Shown here: positions 43,467-54,259 of the stretch, one piece after another | Layout: each line of letters begins with the position of its first letter | Position numbering within the stretch: position 1 is the stretch's first letter | From: [Phialemoniopsis] sp. UDSM-2020 | Taxonomy: Eukaryota; Ascomycota; Sordariomycetes; Thyridiales; Thyridiaceae | Length of the DNA stretch: 64,000 nt | Direction of reading: 5' to 3' | Assembly (NCBI GenBank): GCA_018873225.1 | Contig: JAEILZ010000009.1 | Span: 1,975,501-2,039,500 of the forward strand | Translations under genes and position numbers: made by a program | The notes under the pieces: generated by a model | The model's database searches: none | What the model was told of the DNA's origin: nothing | Seen by the model: only the letters and a program-made list of their open reading frames with translations

Positions 43467-44568
43467 GGCATCGATGCAAGGCCCAATCCATGTCTTTCCC
43501 TTCTCTGATGACTTTTGAAATGAGTTGTAGACTTGTTTGCACCCGGAAACACAGACGAGTTGATGATGATTTAGATGATGTTGACGTCGTGTGATGAGCC
43601 CAAGATGTTGGCAGTGTGGACGAAGACTCTAGGTTCCTTAGCCAGGATTGACCTAGCCCCCAACAGTACGTGCAGGTGGTGAATCGCTACGACTTGCCAC
43701 GCGGGTGATGCGAGTAATGCCGCAATCTATGAACGAGGGGCTGATCGAATCTGTTACGAATACTTCCCCGCATGTATCACCTGCGTTCAAGGTGGGCGTT
43801 GTCCATGGGGCCTCAGAGATTTTCTGATAACAAGCACCAGTGTGGTGTGTGGGAGTGTGTGTGGGCGTTCCATGATCGGACCGGTCAGCTCTTCCCCCTA
43901 ACGCCAAGCGACAACGCTCCGCCTCTCCGCACGAACGGTTATCGAGGGGAACGTCAGGAAGGGAGATGGGCCTTGCTACGTATGTGCCTAGCTAGTCTAA
44001 ACCCCAGTTCCACACCGACGTAGGAAGTTGGGTCCGAAAAGTTGTGTGGTGGTCAAACTGGCACTTTGGTACTAATTCCGTGAGGGGATCGGCTTTCCCC
44101 GAGAGCAAGCGCTACTCCAAAAGGGGGCAAGGAAATGAGAGCCATCCTGGGCAATCATTCGCGCTAGAATTTTCTCGTTCTGGAGATCGCAACCGAATCA
44201 CGAGAGCCGCGATTGGCTGGCTTCGTCCGAGCCACTTGCACCGAATCGACGGCCGTGATTGGACGGATTCGTCCGGCTTCAACCCTTGGACTCAGGAACG
44301 CGATTTGAGAAGGCCTCTCTCTGTGCCTCGCTAGGGAATTCGGAGGCGGCAATCCATGGATTACCGAAGGAGTCATGATTATGGCCAAGACCAAACAGTA
44401 GATTGTCTTTAGAGATATGACGCACTACCGCTGACTTCTCTGTCTTCGCTGGCCAATCTCGTGAAGTCTGTTTGCAACCTGTCAGCATCTGTCAGTCTAT
44501 AACAGCACCTTGCAGTACGAATGTCTCGTGTATCAGTGTCTTGAGATACTACGAACGTGCTGTAGATC
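43467..44568. other. Divergent promoter region, no gene seen
   Basis: 1102 bases between the Zn2Cys6 gene and ETF-QO. It includes an imperfect tandem duplication with CCAAT boxes (listed separately). Confidence 0.5.
44193..44288. promoter_or_regulatory. Imperfect 48-bp tandem duplication carrying two CCAAT boxes
   Basis: Units begin CCGAATC at 44193 and 44241. Both contain a GATTGG (reverse CCAAT) box at 44212-44216 and 44258-44262, and a TTCGTCCG core. The pair sits about 310-375 bases upstream of the ETF-QO ATG. A HAP-type control element is inferred. Confidence 0.45.
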
Positions 44569-46604
44569 ATGAGTGTAAAGCGCGTAGTCGCGCTCGCGAC
44601 GCGCCAACTGCAGGCATCGACCACCAGACCTGCCGGCTCCGTCTTCTTCGGCGCGAGCAAGCGAGTGACCACCCGGTGTGCAGCAATTCGAGATCGAGGT
44701 TGCCGACTCAATCAAATTCGTCCCTTCGTGGTCTCATGTAGACGTTGTCTTCCTAGTGGTGACGATGCCGTCAACATCACGTCAATCGAGCGGGAGTCCG
44801 ATGAGGCGGACGTTTGCATTGTTGGTGGAGGTGAGCGGCCGAAAATACCTAGCCCTACAACCTTGACAATAGGCGGCGACGTCATCAGTCACGCCTGTAT
44901 ACTAAATCATCGCTCCCATAGGCCCGGCCGGTCTAGCAGCCGCAATCCGACTCAAACAGCTCGCAAATGAAGCGGGCAACGAAGACTTCCGGGTGGTCTT
45001 GCTCGAAAAGGGCCCCGAGTTGGGCGCACACATAGTCTCCGGGAATGTCCTAGAGCCGCGAGCTATCAATGAATTGCTGCCGGACTGGTTATCAGAAGAC
45101 AACCCGGATCGGTTCGAACATGTGACGCCCGCAAAAGGCGACCGCATGCGGTTTCTGACGGAGAAGAACGCAATACCCATACCGGCACCGCCACAGATGC
45201 ACAACCACGGGAACTACATCATAAGCCTGAGTCAGCTGACAAAATGGCTTGGAGAGCGCGCTGAGGAACTGGGAGTCGAGATATACCCCGGATTTGCAGG
45301 AAGCGAGGTCGTCTTTGACGAGTCTGGCGCTGTCAAGGGTGTGGCTACGAATGATCTGGGCATTGGCAGGGATGGCAAGCCCAAGGACAGCTTCGAGCGA
45401 GGCATGGAGTTCCATGCAAGAATGACGCTATTTGCCGAGGGCTGTCATGGGAGTCTCACGAAGAAGATCGTCAAGAAGTATGACCTCAGGCGAGAAAGTG
45501 GCCCTCAAACTTATGGACTCGGTATCAAGGAGATATGGGAGATCCAGCCCGAGAAGTTCAAGTCGGGAGAAATCGTGCATACTATGGGGTACCCTTTACC
45601 GAGGGATACATATGGCGGGTCCTGGCTGTACCATTTCGGAGACAATATGGTGAGCATCGGCATGGTAGTTGGCCTGGACTATCCAAATCCGTGGCTGTCT
45701 CCGTATGGCGAGTTTCAGACGCTCAAGCAACATCCTTTATACAGGGAGGTGCTGGAAGGTGGAAAGTGCATCTCGTATGGTGCACGAGCGTTGGTCGAAG
45801 GCGGCCTCCAGTCAATACCGAAGTGCGTCTTTCCTGGAGGGGCACTTGTTGGGGATACTGCGGGATTCATGAACGTCCCAAAGATCAAGGGCACCCATAC
45901 TGCGATGAAGTCGGCAATGATTGCCGCGGAAGCCACCTACTCAACTTTGACGAATACGGAAGAAGCGGGTGGGCCTATTGTGTTGGACAAGTACGAGACC
46001 AATCTACGCAATTCGTGGGTCTGGAAGGAGTTGAGCGAGGTCCGCAACATCCGCCCTAGCTTTGGCTCGCTGGGCTTCTTTGGAGGCGTCATGTATTCCG
46101 GCATTGAAGCGTTCCTGTTCCGCGGCAAGGTCCCATGGACGCTGAAGCACCACGGAACCGATTCGGGGGCGACTGGTGATGCTTCCAAGTACAAGAAGAT
46201 TGAGTACCCAAAGCCAGACGGAGAAATCACTTTCGATATCCTGACCAGTGTCAACCGCACCGGCACCAACCATGAAGAGGACCAGCCTGTGCATTTGCAA
46301 GTGGAGGACTGGGACGAACACGGCGATATTTCATGGCCCAAGTACCAAGGGGTGGAGAACCGCTTCTGTCCTGCTGGCGTGTACGAATATGTCGAAGATC
46401 CGAGCAAGAAGCATGGTGTGCGGTTTCAGATCAATTCTCAAAAGTAAGTTGCCTACCCTGTAACCTGTGTGCAACGCACACCGCTGACACCCGTCGCTTT
46501 GTAGTTGTATCCACTGCAAGACCTGTGACATCAAGGTGCCGACCCAGGACATCAACTGGCAGACTCCTCAAGGTGGAGAAGGGCCAAAGTACTTTATGAC
46601 ATGA
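44569..46604 (+). CDS. Electron-transfer-flavoprotein:ubiquinone oxidoreductase, mitochondrial
   Basis: Three exons: 44569-44830, 44922-46443 and 46505-46604 (introns 91 and 61 nt), giving 627 residues. The N-terminus is basic and Ser/Thr/Ala rich, as for mitochondrial import, though residues 40-75 match the family poorly and may hide an extra intron. The FAD motif [17 protein letters not shown] is restored over intron 1. Downstream are [35 protein letters not shown] and [22 protein letters not shown]. The C-terminus has the 4Fe-4S cysteines: FCPAGVYEY, then [13 protein letters not shown] after intron 2. It passes electrons from reduced ETF to ubiquinone in the inner membrane. ETF collects them from acyl-CoA and 2-hydroxyglutarate dehydrogenases, so the nearby flavoprotein gene may feed it. 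Confidence 0.93.
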
Positions 46605-46780
46605 GTGTCATATTTATTCTGGGGTGCGTCGTCGTAAAGGTGCGGATGAGGAAAGGCGCATGATGTTTGTTCAGCATGTATAAATATCAATCCGGGAAGA
46701 TACTAGAATAGACCTTCAATAGACGAATACTCAGTTGTTAAAATTCAAACAATTTCTGTCTGAGACAACAAGTCTCGACC

Positions 46781-48029
46781 TTAGTTAGTGCCCCAGGCCT
46801 GCTTGATAAAGTCCTCCATGCTGGTAAATCTGTAGTCAGGCAACAGCTTGTTCCATTCATCAGTGACGAGCCAGGCACCCTTAGCCACCGCAGTGAGGAT
46901 ACCAATCCAGCCGGGAACGTTCCATGCCTCTCTCTGGTCTTCGGGGATCGATGGGTGCTGGATCAGAGGCATCTTCACCTTGAGAGCACCAGCCTCGATG
47001 TCTGACACCTCGACCAGATCGAATTGCACTGGCTTTCCTATATCCGGCGGCAAGACATCAGTATGAGTACATGAAAAGTAGAACGTCGCTTGTCTAAGGG
47101 GGAAGAGTGATGGCTACGTACCTCTGAGCTTCTCAACAAGTTTCTGGAGCTGGCGAGGGCTGATGTTGACTCCACTGATGCCGCCGAGCTCAGGCCACTC
47201 GCCCTTGTACTCGATCGCACGCCGGACCACGCCGACGATGTCCTTGACGCTGGTCATCGTCACGGGCTCATCCTCGCGGCCCTTGACAGCCACGATACGC
47301 AGGTCGTCGAGTTGCCAGACAGTGGGCATGGGCGGGACATGCTTCGTGAACTGGTGCGGGAAGCCAGCGTACTCCATGAACATGCCCGGCTGGAAGAAGC
47401 AGTACTCGATGACCTTCTTGTCCTTGTTGATCTCACGCAGGTACGCTTGGCAATCGAGCTTTCCCTGATACCATGGGACAGCATCGATAATGTTGTACAG
47501 GTTCTGACTCCTGCATAGTAGAGTCAGCCCGCAGCTTCGGAGGCTTCTACCCATTGATAGACGGTCTCCCGGGAAGTCTCGACTTACATGGCCCACTCGC
47601 TCGGCGCGAAGCGCTTGACGCCTGCCTGGACGGCCGCATCGATCACGCGTTTGGAAACAACGGCACCTGGGTCATTGGCGGAGACGATAAAGTTAAGGAC
47701 TACTTCACAGCCCTTGAAGAGCTTGGCAAGCTCATCCTGGCTGTCGTAGGTTGTCTGCACCCATTGAACACCTGCTTGTTGGGGGAAGAGAGCAGGATCC
47801 TGAAATAGTGTTGTGAGATATTGCCCTTGCCAAGGTTGAGCACTTTTCCGATGGCAGCGAAACTCACCTTGCGGCACAGTGCTACAACTTCATGCTTCTG
47901 GTCCTCGACCAGTACATCGATGAGCTCGAGGGCGAGGCCTTGCAAAGCAGGTCATGTTAGTCTTGCTTTTTCGGGGTTGATGTTGCTGCCCTTACCCGAG
48001 TTGGCACCTGCAATTGCGACCTTGACCAT
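46781..48029 (-). CDS. NmrA-like / isoflavone-reductase-like NAD(P)-binding protein
   Basis: Five exons: 48029-47996, 47938-47868, 47799-47588, 47510-47122 and 47037-46781 (introns 57-84 nt), giving 320 residues. The first exon supplies MVKVAIAGANSG; splicing completes the dinucleotide-binding GxxGxxG-like motif GANSGLALELIDVL. Next come VALCRKDPALF, VVLNFIVSANDPGAV and FAPSEWAM, all typical of the NmrA family of atypical short-chain dehydrogenases. Members bind NAD(P) as redox sensors that control transcription factors, or act as reductases in secondary metabolism. A catalytic role cannot be decided. The gene is divergent from a bZIP gene across 609 bases holding repeated ACGT-type motifs. 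Confidence 0.9.
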
Positions 48030-48146
48030 TTTTGCGAAATTAAGTGTCTGTGTATGAATCTACGGAGAGAACAGTCCAGCAATAGACATTCTCAAAACCC
48101 TACTTATATTTACATATCTGTTGGAGGTGCGAGTCAAGGTGCGGCA

Positions 48147-48210
48147 TCACGTAACTATGCCCATCAAGTAATGCATCTATCATCTGTTTCATGTAGTCGA
48201 ATCACGTAAC
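48147..48210. promoter_or_regulatory. Two TCACGTAAC elements
   Basis: TCACGTAAC occurs at 48147-48155 and 48202-48210, 118 and 173 bases upstream of the NmrA-like ATG. It has an ACGT core, as bound by bZIP dimers. Confidence 0.55.
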
Positions 48211-48495
48211 ACCAGATGATAGAATACCGCTGCAAGATTCGCTGAAATACTAGCTCCCAGTTGGACTAGGGTCATTTTGTATGGTAAAAGGTGCTGTATT
48301 CCGCGTACATTGATGCCAAGACCGGGAGAAACTATTGATCCAATGGGCTTTATGTCATCGACAGACTAGGAAATCCCCCCACTTATTGTCAAAAGCCTGC
48401 CCAATGGTTCAACAAAGCTATTGTGGAATCACTTGTTGTCTCTGAGAGCTAGTTTTGTTAGTCTGCAAAACCACCATAATTGCTGACAAAGGCGG

Positions 48496-48553
48496 TCACG
48501 TAACAGGGCATCACGTAACCGCCCATTCATCACGTAACTGTGCATCACATAAC
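48496..48553. promoter_or_regulatory. Cluster of four TCAC(G/A)TAAC elements
   Basis: TCACGTAAC lies at 48496-48504, 48511-48519 and 48530-48538, and the variant TCACATAAC at 48545-48553, in one orientation and 15-19 bases apart. The cluster ends 85 bases before the bZIP ATG. It suggests a multi-site binding array, possibly autoregulatory. Confidence 0.6.
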
Positions 48554-48638
48554 CGGGCACCTCCAAAGCCATACAGAACCATTACCAACAATTACAGACA
48601 TTTCTCCGACGTGATCAACTACGCACCGCCAAAAAGCA

Positions 48639-49794
48639 ATGGACGAAGACCAAGCAAGAATCGAGGTAGGTCGCCCCTTGTGGATCCAAGCGACAAACTC
48701 CGATGCTCAATTACTCCCAGCGGCGCCGGAACCGTGGACGGCTCGCACAGAGCGCATTCCGCAAACGCCAGACACAAGCACGGCAGGACATGCTAGAGGA
48801 GAACTCTAGACTCAAGCATGCTTTGCAGGCCATAGCGGATGAAGTCCGTGTAGATGATCGCCCCGAACTGCGTTCCCTTATCCAAGAGGCAACCAAGCTT
48901 GCCGGTCTCGATGACAGTAGACCGAGTCCCAGCACATCAGCATCCAGCAGCAGCTCCCAAAGTACCTCCGATCTCACACAGATCTCGTTGCGAAAGAGCC
49001 AAGTAGAACAGCCCTCAAGTGGTTCACGGATTATACCCGATGAAGAAACCCCTCGCTCCGGGGGAAGGTCGACCTTGCCAGGTAGGAACTCCAACACGCA
49101 CATGAGCATCCGTCGAGACCCTTTCCAATGTCACCGCTGTGACAAAGGACCCGCCGCCGTTCTTCCTTTCCTCGGCATGGGCGCCTTCACCTTTGCCGGA
49201 CGCATATACTGGCACTTGATCGAGAAGTTCGAGGCGGCCCGCCACAGCGACAATGTCAACCCGTGGCAGGGTCCGGGCCCGGTCGATGTTGCAGTGAAAC
49301 CGCGTTTGAACTTCATGGACCTTCTAAAACGATCCAAGACCTTACAACATGTCGAGCAAGACGACTGGATCTCGATGGTTGAGGAGAGGATCGAATCAGC
49401 ACGGCAGGAAGCTACTCGCGACAAACTCGACGATCCCGCGACCCTAGATCTTTCCCAAATCCCAGTTGTGGCACACGACACTCCTGCTCCCAAGGGCTCC
49501 GGGCTCGACTGGCTTTCACCTATATCCGCCGAAAAGAGAATCAGAGACATCGTTGGCGATGACGTGTTTGCGGTGTTGGCAGCTCCGACACTGAATCGGT
49601 GGGAGGCAAAGATTGGTCTCACGTATGACCACAAGCTTTCCGAAAGCACTGAACTGATCGATGGCTTCCTGGATATCCTTTCGGCATCTTTTGTCTGCTT
49701 CGGCGATGGTCCTCGGTGGCCGAGGGAGAAGTTCGATGCTTCGCTCCGGAAGTGGTGCCTGTCAATCATTGATAGACATGCGTTTGGGAGATAA
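48639..49794 (+). CDS. bZIP-type transcription factor with atypical basic region
   Basis: Two exons, 48639-48665 and 48721-49794, with a 55-nt intron, giving 366 residues. The splice joins ARIE to RRRNRGRLAQSAFRKRQ. If translation starts instead at ATG 48703 inside the intron, the frame is the same and the protein begins MLNYSQRRRNRG. The basic region ends in AFRKRQ as in Yap-like factors. The position that normally holds the invariant Asn (eight residues before the Arg of AFR) is Gly, with an Asn two residues earlier. A leucine-zipper-like helix (MLEENSRLKHALQAIADEV) follows for about three heptads. The 110-366 region contains FQCHRCDKGPAAVLPFLGMG and a domain of unknown function. DNA binding is expected but unproven. 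Confidence 0.8.
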
Positions 49795-50148
49795 GACTTG
49801 GCTGACCGGGCCATCACAATCGAAGCACTACTCCGAGTAGTGGCTGTGGCTGCGGCTCGGTGGTCAGGCTATTGTGAGCGAGGCCGAAGAGGATCTGAAG
49901 GTGAGAAATTTCTGAGTAACTCTTGATCTAGCTGGCGTCTTATTGACACTTTCTTCAGATCCATCTCACCTTGCATCAAAGAGGCTGCACTCACCCATCC
50001 TCCTGGGTATTTAAGGGCCATCTTCTCCTCCCAACCCACAACTGAATTTTCTTTCTTCCACATCTCCACCAGTGCCCCAAGAAGGCATCACCAACCCCCT
50101 CAGAACAGCTTTTAGAACACCACTCAGACCAGACCGAGACATCCCAAG
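49795..50148. other. Intergenic, no gene seen
   Basis: 354 bases between the bZIP gene and the tail-anchored hypothetical gene. Confidence 0.5.
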
Positions 50149-50814
50149 ATGGCGAAGTTCGCTATCCCAGGAATGGGAAACCCTACCGAGGATCGCATCG
50201 AGGGTAATGAAGTGCACCGCAAAGTCGGATCTCAGATCTACGCTATTCCCCGCCGCCTCGCCAACATCACGGATGCCTACCGCCCATTTCTGTCTGACGA
50301 GGATATCGTCGAGATGAAGTACCTCGCTCTGTCAATGATCCCGGAGAACATCTGTCCCGCCTGGGATGAATTCCTAGCAACTGAGATCAACCTCCACGAC
50401 TTTCGGCAGCAGATAAGCAAAACGGCGGTCTGGCAAGACTGCATGGATCTCGAGGAGTATGGAGGCCTGAATGCGCCTGACGCGCTGCTGATGCAGTGCT
50501 GCCTTCTTGGACAGATGCCAGACGAAATTATCGACTATGCTCTCAAGACTCATTCGCTCTTCATCCTTCAACGCGATTTCACGATCGATCAACGCGAGTA
50601 CAAGGTGGACCCCCAATGCGAGTACAAAATGGACAAAAACGGTATCTTAGATAATCGCGGCATTCGCTATTGGAATTGCGAAATGCACGACAGATATGAG
50701 AGCATCGAGTACCTCCCGCAACGCCGATGCTATTATCTGCAGCGCTATATCGTCGTCTGGGGTGTTGCGCTCCTCTTCTTGTGGCTTCTTCTCGCCCCGG
50801 CACTCAGGTCGTAG
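50149..50814 (+). CDS. Hypothetical protein with C-terminal membrane anchor
   Basis: A single exon, 221 residues, with ATG at 50149 in a good context (AAGATGG). The family is not recognised. The body is acidic and soluble-looking, with the cysteine pairs MQCCLL and RRCYYL. The last 25 residues form one hydrophobic span (YIVVWGVALLFLWLLLAPAL) with only RS after it. That topology is of a tail-anchored protein, or a secreted form without leader. Coding potential is supported by continuous open frame, balanced composition and a normal stop. No neighbour gives a functional hint. Confidence 0.65.
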   Translation: MAKFAIPGMGNPTEDRIEGNEVHRKVGSQIYAIPRRLANITDAYRPFLSDEDIVEMKYLALSMIPENICPAWDEFLATEINLHDFRQQISKTAVWQDCMDLEEYGGLNAPDALLMQCCLLGQMPDEIIDYALKTHSLFILQRDFTIDQREYKVDPQCEYKMDKNGILDNRGIRYWNCEMHDRYESIEYLPQRRCYYLQRYIVVWGVALLFLWLLLAPALRS

Positions 50815-51634
50815 ATGGCCACCAACACAGATCCAATCGTCTCTGAACGTCTGATATAACTGGTAAGACAAGTCCACAATTCCCTCACCTAGTCTCATTG
50901 CAAGTTTGACTGACTTAATTCTGCAGACTTCACGCGGTTCGGGATTTGGATATTCGCTTAGGAATATGACCTTCAACGGCGGTCTTTCGGCTGCTTTATT
51001 TCACACACAACAACTGCCGGGCCGTTGCCTGGCACACTATACGCTGAAGTTGGTGATACTGCAGCCACGCAGGCACCGCCCACGGTGCTGGACTTCTTCC
51101 ACAGAAGTGGCGGCTCTAAGCTGCCCAGATAGAGGTCTATTACTAAGAAAACAAGCGGCTGCATTTGAACACTGCCTTCTTCTAATGGTGAACTGAGAGC
51201 TGAAAAGACATGGATCTGCTGGTCATTAGGGCCATTGGCTGACAGGGTGTCAAGTGCGGGGGCTGTGATCCGAGAATACGAGCAGATGCGAGCCCTTTGC
51301 CGATCAGTGCAGATGCGGCTCCGCTTGAAGGATGAGGTCGAGCTAGATACCAGATCGCAGGGATTCGTAACGTTGCACTGACAGTAGTGATGTACCTGAC
51401 TTGCCCGAATGTTATCAGCTTTTTAGACTGTCCATGTAGTGAAGCACGGATGTGTACATATCCGAGACCTTGTAATCAGGTCCCGGGAGATAAACAGATG
51501 GGACATCTTCGAGGGTGATCTAGATGTGTCGCAGCCTCTTGAGACGCGGAATAATTGTTAAAAGCACCCAATCCTCGCCTTTGCAGCAGTGAACGAATGT
51601 TTGTTGCGGTTGCTACAAATTGACACCAATAAAT
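50815..51634. other. Intergenic, GH20 promoter
   Basis: 820 bases, no gene seen. Confidence 0.5.
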
Positions 51635-53921
51635 ATGGCCAGGTCTCGTGTGTCGATACTCTGGACGACGCTGGTCTGTGCAGCTGCTGGTCAGTTTATC
51701 ACAGAAGATTTATGCGTCATGATTTCACCCAGCTTACGTGTCCCTAGGATCATGCCGACTCATCACCGTTCCATCAGTCTCATTTGAGGAGAACTCCTCC
51801 GGCGGTTTTTACTCTCTACAAGACCTCAAGGCCGTCGCCGTGGACATTGCGTACGCAGACACCGTAAACGATGCCGGGCAGACCCTCATACCCCCGACTC
51901 TCCGGGAGTTTTCTCAGACATTTCGCGACGATCTCTTGCATGTCACCGGCCTTGATGTCCCTTTGGTCGACGGCTCCCCGCCTGCCCGTGACACATTATT
52001 CCTCACTACTGACCAGAACAGTACCTATCTTGACGCTGCTGGCCGACCGACCGCTGAGGGGTATTCCATAACGATCAGCGAGGACGGCATCACGATCGCT
52101 GGGGCGAGTCCCTTGGGAACGTGGTGGGGCACACGGACGTTGTTGCAGGTTGCTGCTCTTCATGATGGCGAGCTTCCGCGTGGCCACGTAACTGATGCGC
52201 CTGGATGGAGGACCAGAGGAGTTATGGTGCGTTCTCTTGTGCTTCAATATGACATATGGTTATTGCTTTTTGTTCGTGGACTGACTTGCCAATAGTTGGA
52301 CTGCGGCCGCCACTATTACCCCCCAGATTTCCTAATCGAGATGTGCGGTTATCTATCATTCTTCAAACAAAACGAATTCCATCTCCATCTGAGCGACAAC
52401 CTTTTTGTGAGCGAAATCTACACAATGGAAGACATCTGGTCACTGTACAGTGGTTTCCGACTATGGTCCGATGATCCCGTTATGAAGGGTCTGAGCCAAC
52501 TACGCAACGAGTCCTATAGCTACGAACAATTCCAGGATATGCAGAAGCAATGTGCAAAACGTGGAGTGACCATCATACCTGAGATAGAAGCGCCTGCACA
52601 CGCACTGCCCATCAGCAAATGGAAGCCAGAGCTGGCACTAAATGCTGATCCAACAATGTTGAACATCTCGCACCCCAGCACCATCCCAACACTCAAAACG
52701 ATCTGGAACACGTTTCTCCCGTGGTTCCAGTCCAAGACCGTGCATATCGGAGCGGACGAATACAAGGCGGATCTTGTATCTGACTACACACATTTGGTCA
52801 ACGACCTGGCCGCTCATGTCAAAGCTGCGGGAAAGCAGACACGCATTTGGGGCACATTCACACCAGCCAAGGGGGCCAATGTCTCCAAGGACGTCGTCAT
52901 ACAGCACTGGGCATCTTACGAAGACAACCCCTATTACGACTTCATCCAGAACGACTATGAAGTGGTCAACTCCGACTTTACCTTCTATACCAACGTCAAG
53001 TGGAACGGTTACTTCCCGCCATCAATGAACAAGACGCTGATATTCAACGGCAACCCGCTCGGAGGCGGTTATAGCCCGCACATATTCGACGTGAGAAATG
53101 CTACAAACAACCCACCGCGAAACACCACGCACGTGGTGGGACACATTGCGGCACAGTGGAATGACTATGGCCCGGCCACATCAACGTACCTGGAGGCATA
53201 TCGAACATGGCGTGACGGTCTTCCCGCTATGGCCGACAAACAATGGGGCGGTGACTTGCAAGAGGCTGAATACGATTTTGCTCTGGAATCGCTCATCGCC
53301 GTGGCACCTGGGCAGAATCTCGACCGTCGCATTAAGTCTGTTTCAGATGTAATTTTGGACTACGAGTTCCCAGTGCAGAAGAGTTGCAGGACAAAGATCA
53401 AAGATCTCTCCGGCAATGGATATAATGCATGGTCTCGTGGTTGCAAGATGCAAAATTCGACGCTTTACCTCGACGGCCGGTGCTACTTAGAGACACCATT
53501 GGAAAGCAAGGGCCGTAACTACTCCTTGTCGTTCTCCATCTACCCCTCCTCCGCCGAACCAGGGATTTTGCTATCCGGCCCGGATTCCGTTCTCTTTGCT
53601 GGCAACGGAACCACGACAAATGTCACGTTCATCGCCGCCGGGAACGCCTTTCCTTTGAATTACACCGTTCCATTGCAGACCTGGACACATGTAACCTTGT
53701 CGGGACTGGGAGGCTCAACTTTCCTGAGTGTTTCAGACCTTGGTGAGGGGGACGCACCTCGGACGATGGAGTTCCTCACCAAGATTCAAGCCAACAAGGT
53801 CGCCAGTGCTGGCGGAGTCATGGAGATCTGGAAACCCGTGGCGATCGAAGCACCCCTGGAGCAGATTGGAAGAGGTTTCAAGGGCATGATGCGTAACTTC
53901 ACTCTTATAGCTCTTGGATGA
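51635..53921 (+). CDS. Secreted GH20 beta-N-acetylhexosaminidase
   Basis: Three exons: 51635-51689, 51748-52226 and 52296-53921 (introns 58 and 69 nt), giving 719 residues. A signal peptide occupies about residues 1-18. The N-terminal GH20b-like region (WWGTRTLLQV, APGWRTRGVM) leads into the TIM barrel: LDCGRHYYPPDFLIEM, NEFHLHLSDN, IIPEIEAPAHALP, and HIGADEY with the catalytic Asp-Glu pair at about 332-333. Residues from about 530 onward form a concanavalin/LamG-like module (LSGNGYNAWSRGC, YSLSFSIYPSS). The enzyme releases terminal N-acetylglucosamine or galactosamine from chitin oligomers or glycans outside the cell. It is convergent with the GH35 gene 338 bases away. Confidence 0.93.
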
Positions 53922-54259
53922 TTGTGGATCTTGGGCTTTGAAAGAACGCAGATTTGTCTAATTCGCGGGATATAGTTCAAGATCTTTTGGTGCTACTACC
54001 AGTCCGCTGAAGTTGCAGCATGGTCTTAAATTCAATACCTGCACCACTATCTTACGACGATCTTTATGTCACTTTGAAGACTGAGAGTGCAGACACACAT
54101 TCGAATGTCTGTTGACTTCGACTTGGACATGTCCTCTGCATTGTAACACTATGAGACATCCCATCTGCAATGCACACTTCTCATGCAGCCTGTGAAACGC
54201 CTAGGATGTCCCACACCATGATCAATAACTTGGATGATGAGGCGTCCTATCAAAGCTAT
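53922..54259. other. Convergent intergenic region
   Basis: 338 bases between the GH20 and GH35 3' ends, no gene seen. Confidence 0.5.
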
